DNA from: Hirundichthys speculiger
Lineage: Eukaryota; Chordata; Actinopteri; Beloniformes; Exocoetidae
Direction: 5' to 3'
Length of the DNA stretch: 64,000 nucleotides
NCBI GenBank assembly: GCA_018398805.1
Contig: JAGFBZ010000012.1
Span: 2,263,621 to 2,327,620, forward strand
Shown: positions 36,232 through 46,290 of the stretch, in pieces
How positions within the stretch are numbered: position 1 is the stretch's first letter
Layout of the letters: each line of letters opens with the position of its first letter
Made by a program: the position numbers and the translations under genes
Notes under the pieces: model-generated
Told to the model about the DNA's origin: nothing
Seen by the model: only the letters and a program-made list of their open reading frames with translations
The model's database searches: none

Positions 36232-36737
36232 CACTGAGGGCTGGACGGCGCTGAGGGCTGGACAGCCGGAGGGCTGGATGGTGCTGAGGGCTGGACGGCG
36301 CTGAGGGCTGGACGGCGCTGAGGGCTGGACGCTGCTGAGGGCCGGACGGCCGGAGGGCTGAACGGCCAGAGGGCTGGACGGTGCTGGAGCTGAGGGCTGG
36401 ACGGTGCTGAGGGCGGGATGGTGCTGATGGCCGGACGGCGCCGAGTGCAGGATGGTGCCGAGGGCCGGACGGCGCAGAGGGCTGGACGGTACTGAGGGCG
36501 GGACGGCGCTGAGGGCTGGATGGCGCTGGTGCTGAGGGCGGGACGGTGCTGAGGGCGGGATGGTGCAGAGGGCCGGACAGCGCCAATTGCTGGACAGCGC
36601 TGATGGCTGGTTGGCGCCGATGGCTGGACGGCGCTGAGGCTGGATGGCGCTGGCGCTGAGGACTGGACGCCGCTGAGGGGTGGACGGTGCTGAGGGCCGG
36701 ACGGCGCTGATGGCCGGACGGCGCTGATGGCTGGACT
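36232..36737. repeat. GC-rich 17-bp minisatellite, copy B
   Basis: Units of GGCTGGACGGCGCTGAG with many single-base variants. It sits inside minus-strand open frames of 205 and 379 codons, whose proline/serine-rich part is the repeat itself. From 36738 the sequence continues past the point where copy A stops. Confidence 0.93.
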
Positions 36738-37061
36738 TGACGTGGACCGAAGAGGCTGGAGCTCTCGTAGGTTCGTGATGTCTCACGTGGACTCGACTGC
36801 GTTTGTGTGCACAGAGGCTCATATTTGTCACAGAGTGGCTTGTTGAACGACAGCATGAGGTGCAAAGCTGTGAACTTGAGAAGGTGCAGGACAGCGACGG
36901 CTGGTGGCTCCATCTTTTTTATAGGATCATTATAAAAAAAGGTTTCAGTGAAACGTTTGCTGAATTTCCTTTTTGCTGTTAAAATAGAAATAGAACATAA
37001 AGGAGCACTGTAATATATAGTCATATTCAAGAGACTATTTTCCCACGGTGCTGTTATGTAC
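36738..37061. other. Gene-free interval
   Basis: Unique sequence to the right of the minisatellite. No gene was recognised. Confidence 0.5.
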
Positions 37062-37370
37062 TTGACAAACGTAGAACTTGCAGATCCACCTTTAGCAGCA
37101 ATAACTTGAAGCAGTTGTTGACTGTTTGACTTCGTCAGACTCGTACGGGTGTCAGTGAACTTTGGTTCGTTCTGTTTCAGTTCTGAAGTTCTTGGGCATT
37201 CATTTAAGGACAGATTTCCTAAAGTCCTGCCACTGCTTTTCAGTCTGGTGGAGGTCTGAACGTTGACCGGGCCGCTCCAGAACCTTGATTCTGATGGAGA
37301 TCTGCTGCTGTGATTCAGATCATTGTCATGTTGCTTTACCCAGTTTAAACTGACCTTCACTGAAATACAC
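37062..37370 (-). pseudogene. Tc1-like transposase remnant, C-terminal DDE part
   Basis: On the minus strand KQHDNDLNHSS matches the QQDNDPKHTS block around the second catalytic Asp of Tc1 transposases. After a frame change a DLHQTEKQW-like stretch matches the DLNPIENLW block with the catalytic Glu. The end reads LLQVIAAKGG, the usual Tc1 C-terminus. It is frameshifted and truncated, and merges into a spurious long frame through the minisatellite. It is a dead fragment. Confidence 0.75.
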
Positions 37371-38033
37371 TTTATTCACCTCAAAGTTATTTTGAAATTG
37401 TTTTCATAACCATTTCTACATTGATGCGATGCTCATGTCTTTCCCTCCAGGCATTGTGTTAACGCACACCTGAATGCTGCAGACCAGCAAGATGCCAAAA
37501 CATCTGCTTTTCTAGATGTCTGCACACCTGCTGAGGATCAATTCACTAAGGGCTGATGATCAGCAGCATCTTATTTTTTTATGACATGCATCCTGCTAGT
37601 TTCCATGTATGATGCAGAATTTTGTGACGAGGACACAGTGAAAAGTTTTCTTCTGGTGACTCGAACATGACAGTCATGTTTTCTGCAGAGTCCAATGAAT
37701 TTACCTGAAGGTCTTTCACAGTCAGAGTCGTTCTCTCTGAAAGTTTTACAATGGAAGCCAGATACTGGATGTGAGAAGTAGACTATGATGCCTTCAGTTA
37801 TTAGGCTGGTTTACATTAGCAAAGGTCTGGCATATAACCTGGGAGGCTGGAACTATAACAGGCCCGACATCGGTCCTTTCAATCGCTGTCTCCATAACAG
37901 TGTCAGACCCGGTAGGATCTACTGATCGAACAAAACAACACTCCATACCATGGTGGCGGTAATGACCCACTTTCACTGACTGACAACCAACGGTAAAATA
38001 AAAGAGAAAGAGGACAAGATGGAAAAAAGAAGA
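37371..38033. other. Gene-free interval
   Basis: Possibly more of the decayed Tc1-like element at its left side. No coding or RNA gene was recognised. Confidence 0.5.
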
Positions 38034-38041
38034 TGAAAAAC

Positions 38042-39132
38042 TAGGGCTGGACAACGATTAAAATTTTTAATCACCATTAAGCACATTGTACACACGAAAT
38101 CAAAAAATGAATTCAAAAGTAGTGTAAAATGCACTTTTATTTAAATGTTCTGCTGCCATATGAACTAAAGTGTCATAACATTTGTTGTTCAAACACTTTT
38201 AACATCAGCACTTGTCAGTAACACATATTTAGTGTAAATCTCATCTTAAAAATGTAAAATAAAATAAAGCTTATTGCCATGGCCAGGGCATTAATGTCAT
38301 CCTGTTTTTATAAAAAATTAAAAAAAAAGTCTTCCAACAAAATGATTGTGTCTCAGCACATTCAGAAAATTAAAACAGGTCATTTCTGAGGTAACAGCAG
38401 AAACTTTTAACGGGGAGTTCAACTTGTCAGTTGTTACAAATAACCTTGTTTCTGTTGAATCCTCCGTCTGGGAGAACTTTAAAATGAAAATGTTAAAGTT
38501 CAGTAACTTTATCAATCCGTGTATCATTCATTCTTTCCATTTTCAAGTGTCAATCAAAAATTTAAAAAATTAAAAAAGTGACATTTTATTACGTTTTTTA
38601 TTTTTTAATCTAACACAAAAAAATGAAAGAAATCCAGTTTTTTTAATATTTAAATTTTAGACTTGGATCAAAAATACGAAATTAAAAAACGGGCCACAGG
38701 ACTGAATTAGTTTTATAATGGAGGACTGGACTTTCTGTTGTCATTACACATCTGTGCCACTAGATGGAGCCGCACTGCAGTAACCAGCTAGAGAACAGCA
38801 GGACAGTGAACACATGGAGCAGATCTGATGGAACATGGAGGAATGACGCGGAAGTTTTGGTGCAGTCCAGATTTTTTTTCAGACAGAATTGTTAATATTG
38901 TTACCTGAGTTGCTACCTGAACTGTAAAGTTCACTGATTTTTACCGTTCTCCATGTCCGTTTCAGCTTTTCTGCATGTTTACTGTTTTCCGGTTCCACAG
39001 CAGCCAGAAACAGACTTTTCAAAATAAAAACATGTGAACAACATGTGTTAACTAACGCACAATAAAATAAATGTCGGCGTTAATAAATTAATGAGTTAAC
39101 ACACTAATAATGCGTTAACTTGCCCAGCCCTA
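38042..39132. mobile_element. Non-autonomous hAT transposon, 8-bp TSD
   Basis: A 1091-bp element with inverted ends TAGGGCTGGACAACG (left) and, reverse-complemented, TAGGGCTGGGCAAGTTAAC (right). The flanks are TGAAAAAC (38034-38041) and TAAAAAAC (39133-39140), an 8-bp TSD with one mismatch, as expected for hAT. The interior is AT-rich with no transposase. An inverted relative lies at 60338-63530. Confidence 0.88.
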
Positions 39133-39600
39133 TAAAAAACAAATAAGAATAATGAGATGAGCACGGAAGGAGCTGCGATAGTTGCTACATTTCTATTGTC
39201 TCTTTGATCTCCAGCATATCCAGTCAGCTCCAAGTCAACATCACCTGACAGTCAGCAGTTTTTTTTGGGACCACTCTGACATCACGACAGGGACTCCCCT
39301 TGACCCTGCAGAAGCTCTGTAAAGTTCTCATTGTGGTGGCGTTCCTGGTAATGGAGACCCACACCAACCGTTGATGCCTCGTAACTCTACCTTCGACCCA
39401 GTCTGGGGTTATTTTGTTGTAATTATTACCTCAAAGTCAGATATTGTTTTTTTTCAAAGACCAACGTCGATTGTTTAAAAAAATGACCAACAACTGGCCA
39501 GCTGATTAACCCGTCTACCTCTAACGTTATCACGTCTTTTCTGTTCATAGACTTGGAGAGACTCAGACTCGTACACAGTTCTGTTTGAATGATGGAAGTA
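39133..39600. other. Gene-free interval
   Basis: No gene was recognised. A stretch near 39340 (CTGGTAATGGAGACC) resembles one near 45450 and may be an old dispersed repeat. Confidence 0.5.
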
Positions 39601-39950
39601 CAGTGGTACCTCTACTTATGAACGTCTCTACATACGAAAATTCCAGGTTACAAATTGGCTCAAAGGGAAAATATTGCCTCTTGTTACGAAAGAAATTTCA
39701 GGAAACGAAAGGCAAAATTACAGTAGCGCTGCTACTCACAGCTCCCAGAGTTTACTGAACGTAAACATATTTGTTGGCTCTGTATCTCGGTTTGAAAGCG
39801 GTGCATCTGAGCTACTCTGCCATTGGCTATAGGTTAGCATCTTCCTGGCATCCCATTGGCTAGGAGGGAAAACGCGTCTCTACTTACGAAAGTTTCAGGT
39901 TATGAAACTACTTTCAGAACCAATTAATTTTGTAAGTAGAGGTACCACTG
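39601..39950. mobile_element. Mariner-like MITE with TA target sites
   Basis: 350 bp. It starts CAGTGGTACCTCTACTTATG and ends with its complement form AAGTAGAGGTACCACTG. TA lies immediately outside both ends (39599-39600 and 39951-39952). The subterminal TTACGAAAGTTTCAGGTTA and its variants repeat inside. No transposase is present. Confidence 0.88.
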
Positions 39951-40104
39951 TACCACCATCAACACTGATCATAACCAGCAAATGGAGGGAAAACGCGTAT
40001 CTACTTACGAAAGTTTCATGTTACAAAACTACTTCCAGAACCAATTAATTTTCTTAGTAGAGGTACCACTGTACCACCATCAACACTGATCATAACCAGC
40101 AAAT
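39863..40104. repeat. 121-bp tandem duplication across the MITE end
   Basis: Copy one is 39863-39983 and copy two is 39984-40104. The unit contains the last 88 bp of the MITE plus 33 bp of flank (TACCACCATCAACACTGATC and onward). The duplication therefore postdates insertion. Confidence 0.9.
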
Positions 40105-41311
40105 CGACACCATAATGACTTAAGGGGCGAGAGAAGTGGATGGATTGTAAAGAATGGGCACCAGCACCTGGTGGCCATCAGTGGTAATACATGTAACGGG
40201 ACTTAGTTGATGGTTTCATGCCTGGATATTTGTCTTTTATGCACGCTTCAAACCAAAGAAACAAGTACCTGAAAACATCTATTATTTTCAAGCTTTTTGC
40301 AGCTTTGCAGGTCCAAGCTTTAACATTTAGAGGCTCCTGCAGCCATCTGCTGCTTGTCATAAATGGATAGCAGACACGTATATTTCTACTCATGCAAGCT
40401 TTCATGGAGCATCCACAAAAGCACTTTGTGTTTCCTCCCCTGCAGGCAGAGCTGCGGGTGGTAAAGGGTCTCTGTCGCATCGCCTCACGGTTCTGGTGTT
40501 GTGCTGATTGTTGAACAGCGGAGCGGCGCTGGAGGAGGAAGATCAACGGCGTCCTGCCAACGAGCGGCTGATGACCCCTGAATAAACCTCATCAGTTTCA
40601 CCTGGAGGACAAACGGGGCAGGAGCTCAGAGCGGCTGCTGGTGAGCTGCTGGTCATGTATGACCAAGGAAATCTGCCAGCAGCAGCTGGTGGTGCTCCAC
40701 ACATCAGGCCTGGCAGAAGGCTGCACCAGCAGCTCCTGGATCATGTACACCTGTAAGATATGGGGAGTCAGGTGGAGAGAAAAACTTGAACTGATAGGAA
40801 TCTAATGGGAAAAAGAAAGCCTTGTAGATAAAGTGTGGCAGGGATTTTATTAAACTCTTGACACCATGAATAAAAAGTCTGCTGTGCACTGATTTGGTAG
40901 TCATGGATAACACTTGGCCGTACGTGTGTGAGCGCAGCCTGCCATTACTGGAGGAAAATAACCAGCCAACACGAGAGAAACGATGGTCCCTGGATAATAT
41001 TTCCATAAGAAAACAGGAATTCAAGGCACACGTGTCATAAAACGAATTTCAGACGCCGCATTCCTCACGAGAAATTGACTGCGTGCACATTTATGAGGTG
41101 TGGGAGCACGGCGACCTTGTCAATATTTCTCTGCACACTTTCAATTCACTTTGGCTCAATTTAGTTTATTTATATAGCTCAGTGGCTGTTTTGCATCGTC
41201 TAATTAAATACCACTTCATTCAGTATTGGACTTTATATTTCAAGTCCAAAGCATATAAACCTGAATTCTAGTCGGATGTAATCATTTTAGGTGGTAATTG
41301 TTTGGAGGGAG
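40105..41311. other. Gene-free interval
   Basis: No coding region was recognised. Short open frames on both strands (for example minus 40178-40546) match no family I know. Confidence 0.55.
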
Positions 41312-41460
41312 ATTTAGAGCAGAGGTCCCCAACCTTTTTGTAACTGCGGACCGGTCAGTACTTCACAATTTTACCGCGAACCAGGGGGGCGTTACATTAC
41401 ACCAATAACATAACATGAGTGTAACATCAAAGTCTCTGGTGACACGACTGTGTCACCTCC

Positions 41461-42151
41461 CACAAGGACAACACCATCCTGAAGTTCGCGGACGACACCG
41501 CAGTGATAGGACGCATCACTGACGGGGACGAGGCGGCCTACAGAAGGGAGGTGGCCAGTCTGGTGTCATGGTGCGAGGACAACAACCTCACCCTCAACAC
41601 AGAAGACGAAGGAGATGATAGTGGACATGAGGAAGGAGAGGAGACTTCATCAGCCAATGTTTAGCTTGAAGTGGAGAGGGTGAGCAGCTTCAAATACCTA
41701 GGCGTCCACATCAGTGAGGACCTCACCTGGACATATAACACCACACAGCTGGTCAGGAGGGCTCAACAGCGGCTGTACTTCATGAGGAGGCTGAGGAAGT
41801 TCGGCATGTCGCAGAAAATCCTCTGCAACTTCTACAGCTGTATTGTTGAGAGCATCCTGACCAGCTGCATCACCGTGTGGTACGATTGACTGCAGACACC
41901 TGCAGAGAGTGGTGAAGACTGCAGAGAAGATCACCAGGACTCCACTCCCCTCCCTGCAGAGCATCTACCATCACAGAGTCCACAGTAGAGCTGCCTCCAT
42001 CTTGAAGGACCCCCCCCACCACCACCACCACCCCCAGCACGGACTGTTCACACTTCTGCCCTCAGGCCGGAGGTACAGAAGTGTGAAATGCAGGACTTCC
42101 AGACTGAGGAACTCCTTCTACCCAACTGCCATCAGACTCCTGAACACTTGA
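41461..42151 (+). pseudogene. L2-type LINE reverse-transcriptase 3' fragment
   Basis: The frame at 41484 gives FADDTAV, the catalytic YADD-type box of a non-LTR reverse transcriptase. After at least one frame change, 41671-41889 reads SFKYLGVHISEDLTW, then RLYFMRRLRKFGM, then ILTSCITVWY, the usual thumb/C-terminal region of L2/CR1-group fish LINEs. A stop interrupts at 41889. Coding resumes at 41909-42151 in another frame with LPSGRRYRSVKCRTSRLRNS and ends RLLNT. The 5' part, including the endonuclease, is missing. It is a 5'-truncated dead insert within the hAT at 41320. Confidence 0.9.
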
Positions 42152-42525
42152 CAGGACTTACAATTTTTACTCTTTTTTTTTTTAATTTATTTTTATTTAT
42201 TTATTTTTTTTCCCCACGGACTACCTCACACAATAGACTGCACATTTACACATATCCGCTCTACTTTTGCACAATACTATCATTCATACATATGTATATA
42301 CCATCTCTTCTCTTTTATAAACAAGTACTTCTGTACTACTTTGTAATATACTTTTTTCTTTGCACTAGTTATACTATTTTATTTATTTTATTTTATTTTT
42401 GTTATACTAGTTTTAAATGTCTGTTTTGGCATTCCACGCGGGCAGCAATGCAAGAATTTCGTTGTGCAAGGAAACTTGTTTTTATCTGAACATATGACAA
42501 TAAACACTTTGAATCTTGAACATCC
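42152..42525 (+). mobile_element. L2 LINE 3' UTR
   Basis: AT-rich sequence, then GCAAGAATTTCGTTGTGCA and CAATAAACACTTTGAATCTTGAA-type end. This is the usual 3' terminus of fish L2 elements and follows directly from the RT fragment. Confidence 0.8.
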
Positions 42526-42605
42526 TATGGACCCATTAAATAAAAAGCAAAAAAACAAAACAAAAAAAACGCAGAGCGGGCTTGGTACGTGGGAATTACC
42601 TGTCG

Positions 42606-43345
42606 TAGAGGTCTTCAGAACAACCCGACAACCCGAAAACCCAAGGTTCCGACCCGACCTGAATCGGGTCTCGGGTCCAATCTAATGATGTGACTCCGGA
42701 TTCGGACCGGAATCGGTACAGTTAATCTCGGGTCCGGTCGGTGCTCTCTGACAGGCTGGGTACGCGTTTACTCCAGAGAGGTAAAGATATTGGCGGTGGC
42801 AGCTAATGTCAGGATTCGGGGCAGTTAAATGATTATTAATTAACGTGGCATGTTTGTCATGAAACAATCGTGTTGCCGTAGCGTGTTATTGCTGTAAAGC
42901 ATAACGGATCACCAACATGACAACGCTGGATGAGAGAACATATTCACAACACGTCCTGACCGGTGTAGGCTATTAGCGTTAGCAGTTGCTACAAATAGCA
43001 TATGTGGATTTATTGTTGTTTACATCACGTAGCCCATGCAGCAACTGAACCGGTAGAAGAAAACAATGTTTAGGTAAGAAAATCAAGTTTTATTCAACGC
43101 TAGACAACTTTTAACATGATCAACTATGGGCTGGATTGTCTCGGTTCTATTCAGGTAACTCAGTTCGGTTCGTGGTCGGAAATAAAGACTCAGGTTGGGT
43201 CGGTTCCGGGTCCAAATATTCCGGGTCCATTCGGGTTCGGACTTCCGGACTTATGATAATAGCTCGGGTCGGGTCAGTTTCGGGTCGAATTTTTACAGGT
43301 CCATTCGGGTTCGGGTCCATGAAAGTGGACCCGTGAAGACCTCTA
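42606..43345. mobile_element. Nested non-autonomous hAT with GGGTC-rich ends
   Basis: 740 bp. Both ends carry TAGAGGTCTTCA as inverted repeats. TSDs are ACCTGTCG (42598-42605) and ACCTGTCA (43346-43353). Subterminal regions are packed with short CGGGTC/GACCCG repeats in opposite orientation at the two ends (about 42625-42740 and 43190-43330), likely transposase-binding arrays. No coding was found. It lies inside the hAT at 41320-43613. Confidence 0.87.
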
Positions 43346-43621
43346 ACCTGTCATGATGAATCCATATTTGAAGGAAACTTTGCAAAGATGTCTGTTTCTT
43401 TTTGCTAGCTGGGTTAAATTTTGGCGGTCAAGTGACCAAGATGTAACCGAAAGAATCCGGTGATTTTTCAAAATAAAATATTTTTCAAAATAAATGTTTA
43501 ATTGAGACTCATATAATGAGTAAAATTTAAATAGCTAATTTTTTCTTGTGCAGCCCGGTACTAATTGATCCGCGGCCTGGTACTGGTCCGCGGCCCGGGG
43601 GTTGGGACCACTGATTTAGAA

Positions 43622-45162
43622 CAACTGAACTGTTGAGACACGAGACATTTGTTGCAAACGGCCAACAGGATGTCGGCGATCAGGAGTCGTGCAGTTGTTG
43701 GATTGTCGACCGGCGGCCGTCGCAGGTCGGTCACCCAGCTGCTCTCCAGATACACGTTGTCAACAACACATATGACTAGAAAGGAGTTGTCAGGCGTCTT
43801 TGAGGTGTTCACACATGGTGACTGGAGGTCTGGGAGGTCGACCGCTGACTTCTCACTGTGGACAATATTAAGTACAGCTTCCTCCTCTTGAAGTGCTCGT
43901 TTCCTCCTTAAATGTATTAATTTTTATATACTCGTGGAGGAGTTTTGGTCCAGCCTTGTTTACAACATTGCTTCTCCTCAGATGGTCTTTTTTGCTCCTT
44001 TGACATGGTTCCTGGCCTGGACACAAATGCAGAGGAGTCCTTTTCTGGTAACAAGTGCAGCAGAATCTTGGAACTAAATGGAAACCACAACAACATTATT
44101 TTTATTTCTGCAGAACGATGACCTTCGTATTAATTGGAAGTGGTCTACAAACTTTTCCAGATTGTCATGCTGCAACAATCGCTTCAGTGAGAGAACATTG
44201 CTTGAGTCTTGTGTTTTCGGGACATCTGCTCAAGCACAGTTGAAGCTCCAAGACTGGAGAGGTTAAAAAAAAAAGGATGCTTGAGTGATTTGTGGACAGT
44301 TGACATGTCAGACACTAAACACAGGAACCGCCAGCAGTCAGGCCTGACAGCCTGGAGGAAAAAACTGAATGTGGATGATGTTCCTTGAAGTGGTGAAGCA
44401 GGAGTCAGTCTGGAGAGATCAATAAGACCATGATCTTTCAGTGGGATGACGCTGCGTCACATGCTGCCTCCACCCAGCAGACAGATCTCCTTCCACGCAG
44501 GACTCACATCCTACAAAGGACTTGTTAAATTTCCAGAGAGTGAAGACGACACGTTTCTAAAAGCGACTGGCAGGCTGTTGTTACTGTTTCAGGGAAAGTT
44601 GATTATGAACAGACGGAGGAGCCGACAGACTCCATGAGAGGAAGGCCTCGGGCAGACACCGAAGACGACTGTGTCTATATTTGCTTTCATCCGACCATTT
44701 CAGGTTGACTGTAGCAGCAGAGCAGGCAGAGAGATCCAGGCCTCCATGTCTGCAGGAGCGTCCTCCAGCTGTGCCTGGGGGAACCACTGCTCCTCGGGGG
44801 ATCAGCTTCTGTACCAGCTGGGGGGTGAAACATCATTTACTTTCACTTCTTTGCAGCCAAGATATTTCATGTTCAGTCTTCTCATCTTCGTTTCATTTGT
44901 TTCTCTCATTCATTTTTGCACCACATTAAAAACAGCTGGTGGACGGGCTGTTCCTTTAGGAAGCAGGTGAAAGGACATAAAAAAAAGATATTTCACACAG
45001 CTGATGTCATCACCTGATCGTAAAGATGATCTTCTTTGGTAAAACCAGGAGGAATTTGAACCTCCTCCTGCGTCTCCACTTACGGTGATGATCACACGTT
45101 AACTACCATTTAAAGCCACTTGGGGGCGACAGTGCACCGCGTTTGCTGTTTGTCAACCGCCA
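43622..45162. other. Gene-free interval
   Basis: No gene was recognised. Several 60-100 codon open frames exist on both strands without family resemblance. Confidence 0.5.
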
Positions 45163-45218
45163 ATAAATAAAAGAAATAGACGCCCGCGTCTATGCAGGCG
45201 TCTATTTCTTTTATTTAT
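45163..45218. repeat. Perfect hairpin, 22-bp stem and 12-nt loop
   Basis: Left arm 45163-45184 starts ATAAATAAAAGAAATAGACG; right arm 45197-45218 is its exact reverse complement. The loop is CGCGTCTATGCA. Not followed by a T-run typical of a terminator, and no gene adjoins it. Confidence 0.9.
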
Positions 45219-45611
45219 GCATGAGACAAATCCTAAAGCTAAAGATGATTGTGGGGTTGCTGTTAGCAGTTTGTATAATGCTGAATGAGAAGACAGAACC
45301 CGTACGTGAAGTGACCCTAAAGCGTACAAGCTTTTATTTTGAAAAAATTTTTATTTTGAAAAATCTCTCTCGGTTACATCTCGGTCACTAGAGCGCCAAA
45401 ATTTAACCCAGCTACACGTGAAAGGATTTTTTTGCAGGGTCGTTCTTGCTAATGGAGACCAGCGTCAACGACCCCGTAAAACTACCCTGGAACCCACCGC
45501 TAGTACAAACGCACCTGCAAATGGCTAGAAAAGCAGCTTCCATCAAAGTCTTTGAGTAGCAAAGGAGGGCGAGGGATCCCCACTTTGTCCAGGATCAAAA
45601 AGGACACCAGA
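45219..45611. other. Gene-free interval
   Basis: No gene was recognised. May contain the decayed 5' side of the Tc1-like fragment that follows. Confidence 0.5.
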
Positions 45612-45858
45612 GATTGTTTCATGCAACAGGACAATGATCCCGAACAGAACAGCGAATCTACGTTCTGCAGATTTAAAAGGTTTTAGCTATGAAACAGCGC
45701 GTGAAATGCTGTAGTGGGACCTTAAAGGAGCTGTGAGTAAATGTCCAAAAGCCTCAGTGAACTGAGGTGATGTGATGAAGAAGAATGAACCCAGATTCCT
45801 CCACAACCATGTGACAGTCATCTGAGACACGGCAAGTTATTGCTGCTGAAAGCAGATC
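45612..45858 (+). pseudogene. Tc1-like transposase remnant, C-terminal part
   Basis: The plus strand encodes CFMQQDNDPEQNSEST, matching the QQDNDPKHTSK block of Tc1 transposases. About 190 bases later the sequence ends with GTTATTGCTGCTGAAAGC, the counterpart of the Tc1 VIAAKG terminus. Frames are broken. It was then joined by the (TTCAA)n tail of the next element. Confidence 0.7.
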
Positions 45859-45859
45859 T

Positions 45860-46290
45860 ATTCAATTCAATTCAATTCAATTTTATTTTATTTGTATAGC
45901 GTCTGTTACAATGTCAATTGTCTCTAGGCGCTTTACAGAGACCCAGATCATGACCCCCGAGCAAATATCATTAACAAAAATATAATATTGAATCCTAAAC
46001 AAGGATAATGACAAGTAAAAAACTCCCACAGTGGGATAAAAAAACCCTTAAGCCAAACAGTGGCAAGGAAAAACTCTACTTTAAGAGGAAGAAACCTGAA
46101 CCAGGACCTGGATCATATGGGGGGACCTTCCTGATGAAGACCAGCTGGATAAAGAAAGAAAAAGAGGAGAGACAGGACAGAGAGAGGACGGAGGACAGAG
46201 AGAGGATGGAGGACAGAGAGGATGGAGGACAGAGAGATGATGGAGGACAGAGAGAGGACGGAGGACAGAGAGAGGAGAGCAGGTAGCAGC
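45860..46290 (-). mobile_element. Retroelement with (TTGAA)n tail, minus strand
   Basis: On the minus strand the 3' end reads GTAAAGCGCCTAGAGACAAT and a TTGAATTGAATTG tail (plus strand TTCAATTCAA at 45861), the same family as 15202-15302. The 5' side contains GGACAGAGAGAGGAYGGA-type repeats at about 46180-46270. These open a false acidic/arginine frame on the plus strand. Confidence 0.6.

Larger units (their letters stand above)
17451..36268. repeat. Large duplicated segment, copy B (with ERV)
   Basis: Counterpart of 4961-17449. It opens with two 86-bp satellite units (17451-17616). It is collinear with copy A except for the 8180-bp ERV and different tandem-repeat lengths. The (CAGTCC)n tract is 87 bp here against 40 bp in A, while the 21-bp minisatellite is shorter here. 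Only one copy of the 1.12-kb block is present. Confidence 0.9.
41320..43613. mobile_element. hAT transposon remnant with nested insertions
   Basis: Left end CAGAGGTCCCCAACCTTTTTG. The right end reverse-complemented is CAGTGGTCCCAACCCCCGGG followed by CCGCGG, the well-known rev-complemented CAGTGGTCCCCAACC type of hAT end. The flanks are ATTTAGAG (41312-41319) and ATTTAGAA (43614-43621), an 8-bp TSD with one mismatch. The interior holds an L2 LINE fragment and a second complete hAT. No hAT transposase (BED or hATC) was seen. Confidence 0.88.

Noticed and set aside
36214..37360. Long minus-strand frames (205 and 379 codons) rich in proline, serine and alanine
   Set aside because: The repetitive part is three 17-bp minisatellite units per 51 nt, and the rest overlaps a frameshifted Tc1-like fragment. 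Not a protein gene.
45163..45218. Rho-independent terminator
   Set aside because: Eukaryotic sequence, no adjacent gene and no U-run after the stem.
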